A stretch of DNA of 64,000 nt from Apostichopus japonicus (GCF_037975245.1 NC_092564.1:25475484-25539483), one strand, 5' to 3'. Shown: positions 37,671 to 50,050, numbered from the stretch's first letter. The notes: a model not told the origin generated them from the sequence alone. Numbers and translations are program-made.

Positions 37671-38754
37671 GTCTGATGGGATTGGTTAAAAAACACTAGA
37701 CGACCAGCGATGCGTCGTTACTAGGAATTCATCTGTGTAGTCATTTACCACCCATGATGTCAACTTAAAGGAATGAATGTGGTTTGCTGCTGCAATAGAG
37801 GCAACAGACTAGGACAAAATGGTCCTCGCACAATAATAAACTGCGGCTTTGAAATATATAAAGGGTAAAATACAGTAGGACGGACCTCACCGAATGATGT
37901 GATTAATCTTTAGTTTCCTCATCATAGAATGTTGAATAGAAAGTTTCTAAATCATTCGTGCTTGGACCTCTTTACTTTCTAATGATGAATGGAATGTAAT
38001 GATACAAGGTTTGTAGAGGTCTGTATAAAGTTAAAGCTGTAAAGGCAGGTGAAGTTTAAATAGCATGATCATGATAACAGACATGATTGTGATGTCACAG
38101 AATCACATTATTACCAAACTTTAACAACTGGATCAAGTACACTGTAGGATGAACATATATTGATGTCAAGCCTATCATTGTCTTAAGTAGACCTTAATAC
38201 AACTTAGGGCTTCAAAAAGTGTCTTAGCTCTCCCATATCTGTTAGACTGCAGGTTAAATTAGAATGGTTTGAGCCATGTGTGCTAAATGTCAAACTTGAC
38301 TTCTGATTTATACATTATACACTCACATTAAGACCAAGTAAATTTCTCATAAGAGAAGTTTATAGCAAAATAATGCTTTTCGTCTATTTACCATTGAACA
38401 TAAACAAAAAGAAAACTAATATATAAGGAGCTGGAGTACAAAGAAACCCTATACATGTGAACTTAATAGTTTTAGTTTTCATATATTACATACATTACAT
38501 ATAGTAGAGTACATAGTATGAATCATTAATGAGTTATAGCAGAAACAATAACGTTTTGTAAGATTTCTCTACACTGTTCTAACTTTTGTAATGTGCTTTT
38601 TTTTTGGTCTTCTGTAATAAAGCATAATACTATATGGACCTCAATGATCCTTTGGTATAAATGCCCATATCTGATCTTCTATTTAAAGCAATGTCACATC
38701 TAAAGAGAATTTAAACAAAAGAATGCACATGTTATTACTATTGTACATCAGATG

Positions 38755-39165
38755 CATTCAGGCCTAGCATTTCACAAATTTTTAACCACTTGCTAAAATA
38801 GAGCATCAAGCATTCTAACTTCACAGGCACAATACTAAAAAAAAAAAGAAGCTAGTGCTTAAAAAATCTACTGGCTAAAGTAAATTTCTCACTGGTATTT
38901 CCCTGCATATACAACACGCATGCAGTTTAGCACTGTTCAGGCTTATGGGAGCAGCCCAATTGAAATAATTGCTATGTAAGTAAGCAGTAATACGAGGCTT
39001 ATTTTATGGGTACAGATATGCCCATTCTTTGCCTGATGATGACCATACAGTATGTTTAAGTTCTTTATTGTCTACTGGCAGAAAATTAACAGTTAATATT
39101 TGTTTTTGTTTTTTACTTGCTGCAAAATCTAATGGCATTCTTCCAGTAAATAGCCAGAATTTTGA
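38755..39165 (+). repeat. Dispersed repeat, copy 2 of 2
   Basis: It is homologous over its length with 12415-12800, with several small insertions including an A run at about 38838-38848. Its frame content differs from copy 1, so it does not appear to be coding. Confidence 0.65.
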
Positions 39166-40523
39166 GCCATGGCATTGAGTACTACCAAGTAGATGTGTAG
39201 CTTCAGCTAATTCTATTACCCAATGCTCACCTTCACCAACTAGACTGGTTACTTTAAATCTGGGTTACTGTTTGTTCATTTGGTTTTATACACATCGCTG
39301 AGATTAGGCTCACCGAGGTGTTTAAAACCAGCAGTACGGACGCTGAGACCTTTTGCAACCCAAGAACATGTGATAAAGTGTCCTCACGAGTTGACACTTA
39401 GCATGGAGCCATGTGTGGAACGAAAGCAAAAGTTCAGGTCAACGTTTGCTCCTTTTGAAAAGGGTGAAAGTCATCCATGTGGAAACAGTTTCTTAGAAGA
39501 CGAGGGAGTCATTGTAATTACTCTTCCAATCAAAATATTAGTTTATCTGCACAAACAAAAAGCAAGAATTTGGGAAGAAGTAACCTAAACATTATGCTCT
39601 TGTGTTGCCATGGCAGCATGATCAGGTTTTTAGTGGACTTTGACCATGGAATAATGTTTTTTCATGATTGATAGATTTTAATTAACTGAGTAACATGAAG
39701 TAAATTTGGCAACAAAATTTGGTATTAAATCTGCAGTTTACAAACAGCATCCTAGTTTTGTTGCTCAACTGAAGGTCAATTTTTTTACATGACAGAAATT
39801 TGGAACTTGTCTTTTCAATCTTATTAATGAATGATAAAAATGATTTAAAAATTAGACACTTTACTTTCAATTGCATTGATTGCAATCAGATTTTCAGTGA
39901 ATCCTGGTAATATGAATCCTATCTTCCTTGTCTAAAAACTCCAAACATGCAGTCTTGCCATCCCCTTATCTGGTTAAAACAAAAGGATAATTTAGATTAG
40001 TATTAATCCCCTACTACTGACTCCTATTTCTGGTCACTTTATACTTCTTTTCGAACCTATACAGCACCATCTGAATTTACTTTATGCTTTAGGTATTAAA
40101 ATATGCTTTAATTTCAATATGGGTGTTTACCCTCTGCACCTATTATACTGTACATTTGCACAGTGTACAGTCACCATGTATTCATTCTACTAGTTGTATA
40201 GTAGTTTATGTCATGTACAGACAACAAAGGAACATTAATTTTAAGTTGCGCCTTATCACATTCTAAATGATTGAATTTCACATTGCCCTGGGGTGATCAC
40301 ATGTGAAGTTATTGCCTCTGTGTTGTTGTTGACTGCAACTTTTGTACCTAATTTTGCTCGCCACAATTTAGTCGGATAAGGTTTTTAACTATTTTCATCG
40401 GCAATAAGAATAGCAAATACAAAATCTTGGCAAAGAACCAGAATACTGACCAAGCTGAACAAATTGCTTCTAAATCGGAAGGGCATTCAGTATGATTTTT
40501 TTTTCTTTTTTTTCTTTTCTTAC

Positions 40524-40801
40524 TGTTTTCAGTTGTCGGTTAGGTTTGTTGAAAAAGTCAGTAAACCATTGCGTGTAACTGAGGTTGCCCATTGTGTCAA
40601 CGCTATTGTACATGGTGTGGAGGTGTGCAATCATACGAATAAGACTGGCAAGTCTCAGTGACGATTTACCTATTGTGTTTGCCAGAGCAATCCCTTTTGA
40701 GCGTGGGCAAGTCGAGGTTAAAAAACTAGAAAAGTGTGGCAAAAACTTGAGGTACTTTAGTGGAATTGTTGTGAGTAGAGCTGTGATGGTGTCAAAAAGG
40801 A
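40524..40801 (-). CDS. Candidate unassigned exon in the antisense strand of an intron
   Basis: On the minus strand a 278-bp open segment lies between a pyrimidine-rich acceptor (ACTTGCCAG, genomic 40802-40810) and a consensus donor (AAAACA|GTAAGA, genomic 40522-40523). It enters in phase 1 and leaves in phase 0, giving 92 codons that include LTSTCPRSKGIALANTIG and YTQWFTDFFNKPN. I do not recognise a family. The plus strand is also open here in two frames and has its own strong acceptor (a T-rich tract then TTTTCAG at 40531), so the coding strand is uncertain. It may be an exon of an antisense gene, an alternative terminal exon of the plus gene, or chance. Confidence 0.28.
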
Positions 40802-41961
40802 CTGGCAAGTCATAAATTTAAACAGGGCAGAAAGGTACAGAAGAGTTCAAATGGGTGAGTGTAGGATAAGATAAAGTGTATCAGAGAGAAGGACTACAGC
40901 TTAGTACATAGAATAACTTACTCTCATTCTGTTACGGTAATGTATACTCTTTCTTTCTACATAAGTAATGTAGTATTCTTTTAGTTCTAAATAGTTAAAT
41001 TCAAAGAATAAGGTTCTGCAATGAATTGATTGACAGTTTGGTAAGCAAAAGGAGTTTCATTCACAGAATGATTTTCATCAGTTAAACATAAGTTACATTC
41101 ATCGCTCAGGTTTCTCCGAACCAAATTTAAGCCGACCAAGTTTGCAATGCTTACTTTTTATAACTTAGCTTGGTATTGGAAAGTTTGTTTCAGTTATGTC
41201 TTGTTTGAGGTGTGTTGACTATGTGTGATGATGAACTGTAATAGAGTGAATTGACTTGTGAGGAAAAAGTCAGCAAACAAACTTGACATACTTTATAACC
41301 TTTGTTTAGAAAATACATACTTTCATCATAGTTCTTTATTAATGTAGTACAACATATACTATCAGTTGAACTCCACTTGGAGAGAGGGCAAAATCTGCAC
41401 ATTGTAATATCATGCAACTTAGCTAAATAGCTTCAACCAAGAATTTCATACTCCCATCCATTAATCGTTTTATGTTTTAATATATACCAACATGTTTGAA
41501 CTCCATACAAAGTTCTTTCGACTTCAGTGAAATTCTTGTGGTGATTTGAGCCTATATGTTATTTGATGATACCGTTCTGTAATGGGTTTTTGCACATTGA
41601 TCTGCAGTTCTTTAGCCTCCACTAGTTTAGCATTCATGTGAGTAATTTTGATATTGTAAACATAAGGATGATGGAACTAAATACTATAGATTTAAAATCA
41701 AATTTTTAATCCTTTATGCAAAGAAAATTTAATGGCTTTTTTGATGTTGTGAACTGTCAGAAAACTATCTGCTATCAAAACAAAATTAAAGGACTTCAAA
41801 TCTTGTTACATGAAAGTGTCAAGAGCCAAATCATGATTTTTTCATTTTTTTTTTTCATTTAAATTTAATTTTTTTAAATGGTGTGCAAGGCATCAGTAAT
41901 GTCATACGTGGTTGTTCATTTCCTAACATCGTCTTTTCTATGTTGTTTGTATCTTACACAG

Positions 41962-42177
41962 GCTTTGAGGCAATGTCTGCAAGAGGACTCGCAGATCACA
42001 GACTAATTACCCCAGCTGCACCCGTTAGAGCCACATCTCACCGTCGTCGAGGGACACGCATACCACTATGGTTTCATGGCCTGCTCTGCAGAGGTGTCGC
42101 AGAGGATTTGTTAACGAAAAGTCCTACCAAACCGAAGGAAGGACTGTTCCTCGTACGTCAAAGCTCCAACCGGGGAG
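41962..42177 (+). CDS. SH2-SH3 adaptor, exon with start codon and first half of SH2
   Basis: The acceptor TCTTACACAG precedes 41962 and the donor GGGGAG|GTGGGT follows 42177; both junctions are phase 1. The chosen start is the ATG at 41973, which gives a 473-residue protein. A longer form would arise if the exon at 27721-27808 is spliced on. Residues 1-30 are basic and proline-containing. SH2 begins at residues 33-36 (WFHG) and includes the FLVR motif at 59-62, whose Arg62 is the phosphotyrosine-binding arginine. The strands are closest to Csk-type SH2 domains (LWFHG, GLFLVRQS). SH2 domains bind phosphotyrosine peptides, so the protein should be a cytoplasmic signalling adaptor. No kinase domain follows anywhere in the gene. 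Confidence 0.9.
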
Positions 42178-43339
42178 GTGGGTATCATGTTTATTCCAGA
42201 CCTACTTAATAAATGTTAACAAGGTATCATGCAGAGTTCTCCCAGAGGATTTCAAATTCTAACGGAGAGCGTTTCCAGGAATTGTTTCGTTTTCTATGTA
42301 ACTTCTCATGCAGGGTTCGTCGAGCTGGGTATCGACCGGCCGACCTACTGTATTGCACTGAGTGTAAAATTCATTAATACTCCTCCTGTAAGTAGCAATG
42401 CCATACTCTACATTTTAAGAGATACAGGTTTTGTGTGGCTGCTAAATTAAATGTGGGCTTGCAGGCTTCATGGTCGCTAGTTTACCATATTCACTTAGAA
42501 GTGAGAACATGATAAGCAAAATGTAGAGTTTTGAAGCACTGCCATTTTGTAGCAAGTTACTAGAATTTGTGAAATTGAACCTGCAAGTAGCTCTCTGTAA
42601 ATTGAGAAAGGCTAAATTACATATTGTTAAATACTTCTAAAATTATAGGTCATAGAACACAATAGGTTATTTTCAATATGATTCAGCTATAAAATTAGCA
42701 TCTTTTCTCTTTTTCTACTTTTGTCTATCAAGAATTGACTCTCTATTCCACAACAAGTTAATAAGGACCATATCAAGTTGTTCATAAGTTGAAGGATTTG
42801 TTTCTGTGGACTATATATATATATGTGTCTGCATTTCTACTACCCTATAAACCTAACACACACAGTCCAAAAGAATGTAACATTTATGGTAAGGCTTGCT
42901 TATTATATTCAGAGACTTACCAATGATCAGTGTGTAATAGCAAACCTGGAGACCTATATTGTTAAGTGAGGAGCATGTTGTTATGAAATATTCAACAGAA
43001 TAGTTCAAATACAGCTGTAAGCTCTTGAAACAGTCCATTGAACTGTGAATGTATAGCAATATGGAATCTACAGTAAATATAGTATTAACCAAAAAATTTT
43101 ACAAAATTTTGCAAGATGAGAGTACAGTGTGCAGTAAGTAAAAACATTGCCAAAATAACCACAAAAAAAAACAGGAAAGATTGACCAAGAATTTTTAGTG
43201 AAATTTCTTAATAAGCATTCAAAGAAGTCATCAGCTAGAGGAAAACAAAGAACATTGGATAAAACCAGGAAAGGGCTTTCATGTGGACTTTTGCTCTTTT
43301 GATATACAATAAAAGAGCATTAACACGCTATGAACAGAA

Positions 43340-43440
43340 ATACTTTAAAAATTTATACTTTAAAACTTTAAAACTTTAAATACTTTAAATACTTTAAAAC
43401 TTTAATACTTTCAATCTTTAAAACTTTAAAAATTAAATTT
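43340..43440 (+). repeat. ACTTTAAA-type simple repeat
   Basis: About ten irregular copies of TACTTTAAA or AACTTTAAA. Confidence 0.85.
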
Positions 43441-44951
43441 TACTTGTCCCTGCTTTAAACCTCCCCCTTCCGCAACCCCTCCCTAATAAAGCCAAGGTTA
43501 TTAGTTTTTTTGGTTCAAGTCCTATTAAAACAAAGGTCATAGTTATTCTGGAACTTTACCCTTGGTATAGGTATGAGTAGAGCAATTTTTAATATTTTCA
43601 AAGTTGGTCTTCGGTTTGTCTGCTGTTGAATTTACGTCACTGTTATGCTGGTGGTGACAATTTACTTAATATCAGAAATCAATATTTCATGTTTCCTTTG
43701 GATGAAATTTTTTATTTCTAGTTTGCCTCTTGAGAGGTATAACACTCTCCTATCTAGAGTGATGCCATTTCCCACTGTAGCTTTGCTACTTAAAAGTTCA
43801 AGATTCAGTACTTTCCATTGAATCCTGTGACCATCTTCATTCTCATAGACAGAAGCATATGTTCCACCTTTCCATCTTGAAGGGCTCCTGCTGTATAAAT
43901 CAATACAATTTTGTGCTTGTTGCCCTTCATTTGATTAGCTCATTTTTTAAGAAGTTGCAGTTTCTAATTTTTGTGTAACTCACTTAAAGCAGCATATTGG
44001 ACCGACTTTCGTGACGGTTCACGGTTTACAATACTTTCCATACATATCAAATGAGAACCATTTTGCTAATTGAGGGAGATCAAATCACTCAAAACCAGTG
44101 TAAAATATCAGAGAAGGGACAATATTAGCATATTTTGTTCATTCATGTAGAGTAAGTAGTAGGGCCAACTGAAAGTCATAAGATGTAGATCATATTTCAC
44201 TGGATTGTTGCTTTAAACAAGAATGTGGTTTTCCTTATGTGTTGTATCAAATATTGAACTTGATGGAAATTCCTAGATTTGTTAGTTTGTAATGAGTTGT
44301 GCATTTTAGCAGTTGTATAGATTCACTTAGAGCTGAATTGCTCACTTGACCTCAGGCTGATTTATTTGGTTCCCCTTCTCTACACAAGTACTTAAATTAT
44401 GTCACTTTGCCCTAGATGCCGAACTGTCTGGAAAGGGGAATACTTAATTAACCAAATAAGTCATATTGTATGACAATACTGCTAAAGGACAAAGAAGTAT
44501 TAAAGTCAACTTAAAAGAGTGCAATAAATCGCACATTTTTACTTACATGTTTCCTCGCAGTTATTGTACTCTAACTTCAACACATCAACAGGTAAAACCT
44601 TGTTGGTGATATTGCTATGAAACACACCTCTTAGTATATGTAAGCATAAGTATCAGTTTCTCTGTTAAACTTTCTTATTTTCAGCCAACTTTATTTCATA
44701 TTTTTAATGATATTTACTGACTGTATCTGCTACGTCTTGTTGTATGGGAAGCACTATTTATTCAGTTACTGTATCCAGACCCACTAGCTTTGAAACAAAA
44801 ACTGGTCTTTGAAGAGGGGGGGGGGGGGTGGAGAAGCCTGATCTAAAGAGTGAGTGGTAGTAGGTACACAAATGGGTTTTTGATTCCTTGCTGGAGGCAA
44901 CAGAAATTTATGATATGGTGGTTGCCGTTGTATGTGACACCTGCTCATAAA

Positions 44952-45230
44952 CATGGTAACTCAAAAGTTAAGAGATGGAATAACTTCATACTTGGTATGT
45001 GGATCTGTCTTATTGCTTAAAAGAACCCTATGCTAACTGTGAAGTTCAAAGGTCATTTGAGGTTAACAGAGGTCAAAGTCAGAAACCAGTTTTAAGCATG
45101 ATAACTCAAAAAGTACATCTTTGTTGAACTTCGTACTTGGTATGTACAGTAGATCCAGCTTGGGGAGTGCAAGAACCCAATTGAAACTGGTTGAGGTCAA
45201 CTTCTGTTTAGTTTTGTGAAGGGCTCAATA
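44952..45230 (+). repeat. Two diverged copies of a 145-bp interspersed repeat
   Basis: The words CATGRTAACTCAAAA and then TACTTGGTATGT recur at 44952 and 45097. Both are followed by segments rich in GAGGTCAA and AAAGGTCA. Similar AAAAGTCA and GAGGTCAG words at 18.68 and 18.95 kb suggest older relatives. Confidence 0.6.
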
Positions 45231-45691
45231 TACAAAAGGTCTTCAACAATACATATACTTATCCAGACAACAAAATCTACTTCAATTTGTTGATACTCTA
45301 TTTTGGAGAGATTTACACTCAAGGAGCCCTTATCAGTTTTCACACTCTGAGCTTCAAGGGGTCAATAGGTTAATCTCAATGGTCTCAAAAATTGTCCTTA
45401 TTCTCTGTGATTTATACTACTAGATGACTGGCTTTTGGCAGTAATTTGTGAACATATTTTACAGTGAATAAAGAATGCCATGTTACTCTCGTTCATTAAT
45501 AGCAATTATTAAAGGGAATGTCCGTTGGTTTCAGAGCTGATTTAGTAGCTAAAAATCGGTAAAGCAAAATGTCCATGATCTGCCCATACATAGAATATAT
45601 CTGTGTGTTTATATTTCACATACTGGAAGACTGTTCTAGATTTGCAGTTCTAATTATTCCAAAATGTCTACTCTTATTCACTCCTCCTCAG

Positions 45692-45868
45692 GCTGTTTCG
45701 TCATATCCGTGTGCACAGGATACCATGTCAACCATTATCTCATCGAAACACTGGAGTCTATGTTCTATGTCAAACGGGAGAGTGGAGGAGAACGAGGGCG
45801 TGACATTCAGGCGTGTGACCTGGTCAACCTGGTCGAATGTTATAAAAGACTGCCACTCGATATCTCAG
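45692..45868 (+). CDS. SH2-SH3 adaptor, second half of SH2
   Basis: A 177-bp exon between a pyrimidine-rich acceptor (CTCCTCCTCAG) and a donor (ATCTCAG|GTACTA), phase 1 on both sides. It encodes residues 69-127 and continues the SH2 fold from the first exon: CFVISVC strand, then VNHYLIE with the conserved His at residue 83, then the helix containing LVNLVECYKRLPLD. It joins in frame to the preceding exon (NRG|GCFV), which reconstructs a continuous SH2 of the usual size. Residues 94-106 form a longer, charged loop (VKRESGGERGRD) than in Csk. Confidence 0.9.
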
Positions 45869-48312
45869 GTACTACTGACTCCATTTTTCCTGAAATCAAT
45901 GTCTTATGTTATCTAGTCACTGTGATTGCTGGTTGGTTGTCACAGTATTTATGTCATTACTTTTGTATATCTTTTGGTGAAAAAAAATTGCGACATATTC
46001 CAAAAGATTCCCCTGGTCGTGGAGGTGTCACGTTTCAGTTATCATAAAATTTTGTCTGGTGAAATGTATGGAATAAAGAGATCAAGTTTTTTTAGAAATA
46101 GATAAACGGAACTTCCTCTGTATTGTATCATAACAATGGCTGACAATGGATGAATAGTATGACAGTGAGAAGCGATATCTAGTCAATGGGGAATTGTCTC
46201 ATCACTGTACACACCAATCGACCACAAATGAATCTCATGGTTTTCACCTGATCAGTTTAAATAAAAGGAGTAATTCCTGTTGAGTGGGTGAAAGGAGAAT
46301 AATACCTTGATTTCTGTGGTTAGGATTTTTGTTTCACTTTTTATGTGGGGCAGCTTCTCTTTCTGGTTAATTCCACAAGCCCGCCCATTGTGGGCGTTCT
46401 ACCTTTTACCTTGACCTTAAGCTTGTTCCAAAGAAAGTATTCACGTTTTTTGAGTTAACGAGTGATCGTTAGCAAAGACGAAGAAATCAGTTTTTAAGGA
46501 CAGTAAAATGTCTCAAATTGTTCCAAATCAAAATATCTGTGAAATCCATATAAAGACAAATACACATTAAACTTTGTAATGGTTTTATCTATAATTTGTT
46601 AACAGTTCTACATTGAATCGTCAAAGAATGGGACTTGCTATTTCTTTATCAGAGTTGGCCATCTTTAAATCATCTTAATAGCACTTAGAAAAAAATGCAG
46701 TTTAATGGTATGATTTGAGTAAGAAAATAATTTGATAACATATACAAAAACCATTCAATGCAACATTTCACAATTTAATGTCAGATTTTAAATTTTATTA
46801 TCCAAATACCCCTTTGAGTATCAGAGAACATACCCACCACTTAAAACAACTTTGTATGATTTATTGCAACTATGTGGCAACCACACAAATCCTACCTTAC
46901 CAAGTAATACTCAGAACAGGGGGGTAGGAAGCTTCCAAAAAGTGGGCACATTATCAGAGGGGCACTTTCTCATTCCACAACCACCACTCGTTGTGCTAAC
47001 CGATACACACCGGCCATATATATATGTTAGTATGCTATTAATACTATTATGGTGTACTGCAACATTGATATTTTATTTATTAAGATTGTTTATTGTTAAC
47101 TGTGCTACAAAAAGATATGCGATGCCATTTTAAAAATAGCATGTACAGACTAAAAATAAATAATTAAAATAAAGTATTAAAATTAACAAAGGCTTAAGAT
47201 ATCCAAAAGACAGTTCTTCATCAAAGGGGCACATTTTATTTGCCAGTAGGGCACATTTGCTATTTTGGAAAAAAAGTGGGGGGGCACACTCCCCTGACTA
47301 TACTCCCTCCTTACTACTCCCTACTACTCCCCTGAAAAAGGAAATTTTTTAATCACATGGAGATCATACAAATATGCAATTGAATATTTGATGTCTTGAT
47401 GCAGAATGATATAAAGTTACAAACCAAAATGCAAAAGTGTCATTTAGAAATTTATGTACTGGTATCCCTTCTCATAACATTTAGTTGCTCTCTCTTCACC
47501 AAAACCTATTTTCACCAATTACTATGTGTAACACAATCCAATCTAATCTAAGATCTTATTAAGATTGGTCTAAGCTTCATTGCAAAGTATTTAATGGCAA
47601 GAATTAAATTTTCATAATGACTAATAGAGTTACTCAATCCCATTATTCCATGTTGGTGGTTGTGGGACTTTTTTCCATTAATGAAAGGAATGTATAATTT
47701 TATTGTTCACAAAAACCTGTAATCAGGGGAAGAGAGGAACTTGCCAGTATTAAAGGAAAGCATTGATCACAAACAAAATCAAATTGGACATTTAAAAAAA
47801 AGGAGAAAAAAGATTACTTTTAAGTGTAACTTAGTTAAGGTTAATTTTTAAATTTTGTGACTGAAAATTGACCAAGATCACCTCATTAAAGTTACTGTTA
47901 AATCTTCCTTGTTTACCATATATTCAGTTATAAAGTCGATGATATCATCAGACAATACAGTATTCATAGCTGGCTTTTGGTTCAATATTGTTCTTTTCTA
48001 TTTAAATTGAAAGACACATCATTGTGTAGGAGAACAATAGTCAATAGAAAGCAGTGACTCCCCTAGTGGGTGGTCTGCCACAATTTACATGGAAAGAAGG
48101 ATATGACACAGTTAAGGAATAACGAGCTAAAAATTTCTTTAACCAGAGTAGGTAAAGTGGCACGGCATTAGCCTAGATTCCATGCATATGCATCACCACT
48201 AATTTTGTAATGTTATAGGCATTTCTCAAGAGTGTAACTAGTAATACTTATCACCAGTGTCCTCCTCTATCACTCTCAAATTGTAATGTATTATTTCTGC
48301 TTCTTTTTTCAG
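45869..48312 (+). other. Intron between SH2 and SH3 exons
   Basis: A phase-1 intron of 2.4 kb ending in a strong acceptor (TTCTTTTTTCAG). It contains a probable degraded transposon at 46916-47301. No other exon was seen. Confidence 0.8.
46916..47301. mobile_element. Possible degraded transposon with CAGGGG ends
   Basis: The left end CAGGGGGGTAGG and the complement of the right end CAGGGGAGTGTG both lead into a segment with AAAAGTGGGGCACA-like words in opposite orientation. GGGCACATT motifs repeat inside. No clear 8-bp target duplication was found. Confidence 0.35.
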
Positions 48313-49352
48313 GATTAACATTACACCAGCCTCTCCTCCGTACGACACCACTGGCGTGCACCACTTCCCTGTCACCGACACCCTCTTCCAAAGATAACCA
48401 CAATTACATACCCCTCTATGTGGATCACAGATATTACATTGGAAAAGAAAACTTTGCAGACAACGACTTGGAGACCACGTCCTTTGACTTGGGCGAACCT
48501 GTAACGATATTGTTAAAAGAGACTAAAAAGTGGTGGTTTGGATATAATAGTAAAGGAGATTTAGGGTACGTACCATCCAGACTCCTCAGTCCATCCTATG
48601 ACATGGAACTCGACGAGAATTTATCCGATGGCGTTCAGTCGGAAGAAGAGGAAAGGGTCGAGATATCAGAGTTCTCTAAAGCAGAAGATGAAATCGACAG
48701 AGGGGTGCAAGCCACTTGCGGCCGAGAGGGCCAAACCGTTTTGGACAGAAACTCAAACATTGTTAGTAGAAGGGTACACATTGCTCAGGGAACAATAGAA
48801 GTGCAAAGAACTGAAACAAAGGATGGTTCACATGAACTTCAGAGGGTGCCCGGAACCGAGGGCCCCTCCACAGCCAAAGAATCAAAAGGCATCAATGAGA
48901 TTTATGTCTCGAGCGAGTACATCTCGGCCTGCGTTCAGAACCACGAACAGAAACTGGTGAAAGAGCTCATGTATGCACAGCGATTCCTACCGAGCGATTC
49001 AGGGGATGACAGGGAATGGGTATTCAGGGAGGACATGGACGTCGCCCTCTTGGAGGAACAGATCGTACCCGATGTGGACATGGAGACGGATTTCAGACCT
49101 GTCGGCCATCTTTCGGAGGTTTTTCAAGAGGATTTGTGGGTGGAGCATAATCAGAGCTGGAACTTGCCAGTAGCCAGTAGCGTATTAAATAATGAATCGG
49201 ACAACGGTGACGTCTCGTCACGTAGTAGCGAAACAGTGAACAGTACAAGAACTGAAAGTACGATAACCTTCTCGGAGGCTTACGACCCTGTCGAGACATA
49301 TCTAAGACTCTGCGATTGCTGGTCAAGGCCCAGTACCTCTTCTGCAGACTGA
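48313..49352 (+). CDS. SH2-SH3 adaptor, terminal exon with SH3 and acidic tail
   Basis: A phase-1 acceptor (TTTTTTCAG) leads into 345 codons ending at TGA 49350-49352. Residues 129-136 (LTLHQPLL) close the SH2 domain. Residues 138-158 are a Ser/Thr/Pro linker. SH3 spans about 159-221: YIPLYV at the start in place of the usual ALYDY, then FDLGEPV, KKWWFGY with the ligand-groove Trp201-Trp202, and GYVPSRLL. Residues 222-473 form an acidic, probably disordered tail with possible phosphotyrosine sites at Tyr325 and Tyr330 (IYVSSEY). SH2 followed by SH3 occurs in Crk, Grb2-type, Vav, PLC-gamma and RasGAP proteins. Here there is one SH2, one C-terminal SH3 and a 250-residue tail, which matches none of these. 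Likely a phosphotyrosine adaptor linking receptors to proline-rich partners; no family name is assigned. Confidence 0.92.
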
Positions 49353-49373
49353 GTTATTTAAGTAATCTTTAAA

Positions 49374-49434
49374 TTATCAACAAATTTAATTTGTTGATAA
49401 GTTAACTTTGTTGATAATTTAACTTATCAACAAA
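49374..49434. repeat. Nested inverted repeats at the start of the 3' UTR
   Basis: An 11-base arm occurs four times in the order forward, reverse, reverse, forward: TTATCAACAAA at 49374-49384 and 49424-49434, its complement TTTGTTGATAA at 49390-49400 and 49407-49417. Either two adjacent hairpins or alternative pairings can form. It begins 21 bases after the stop codon. Confidence 0.85.
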
Positions 49435-49911
49435 TCATACCTTTGTGTTGTTATTTTGAGAAAGTCTTTTTTTTTGTGGTATTACATATCATCATAACAT
49501 TTTCTTTGATCCTTGTGCGCAGAAGACGGTATCTGTCTCTGTTATAAAAGTCTTTTGTATAGGTCACCGATGGAACATACAAAATACTGTGTTCTAAGAT
49601 GAAAAACAAATAGTTTTATTTGCTGATATAAGTGACAGTTCACATCAAAGTCAGTGTAAATTACAAGAAGAAGACAAAAATAATCTAATACAATGTCCTT
49701 TTTACTTAAAAACTCACAGACAATTGTACTATTTCAATTAAATTTGTCATTTTGTCTTACACACGAACAGTCATATTTTCAAAAATTTTCAAAAAATGAT
49801 AATCACCATATAGTCTGAATTTGCTTCGAATCTGTTTGCAAATTAGAGCAATGTCATAAAAAGACAAAGAAAATAGGAACCAGATTTATTACAAGTAGGA
49901 GAACATTGAGC

Positions 49912-49915
<4 letters not shown>

Positions 49916-49989
<74 letters not shown>

Positions 49990-50050
49990 TCATCACCATC
50001 ATCATCACCACCATCATCATCTTCGTCATCGTCATCGTCATCATCATCAT
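49916..50050. repeat. (TCA)n trinucleotide microsatellite
   Basis: About 70 bases are pure TCA repeat, then an interrupted part with ACC, TCG and TCT variants. It lies in the predicted 3' UTR. The long Ser and Asp frames across it are artefacts of the repeat. Confidence 0.97.

Larger units (their letters stand above)
42178..45691 (+). other. Intron between SH2 exons
   Basis: A phase-1 intron of 3.5 kb with GT-AG borders. It contains an ACTTTAAA simple repeat at about 43340-43440, a G run at 44816-44828 and a diverged tandem repeat at 44952-45230. No other exon was seen. Confidence 0.8.

Noticed and set aside
39280-39588. 102-codon plus frame as an extra exon of the adaptor gene
   Set aside because: No convincing donor or acceptor and no motif; it also adjoins the dispersed repeat at 38755-39165.
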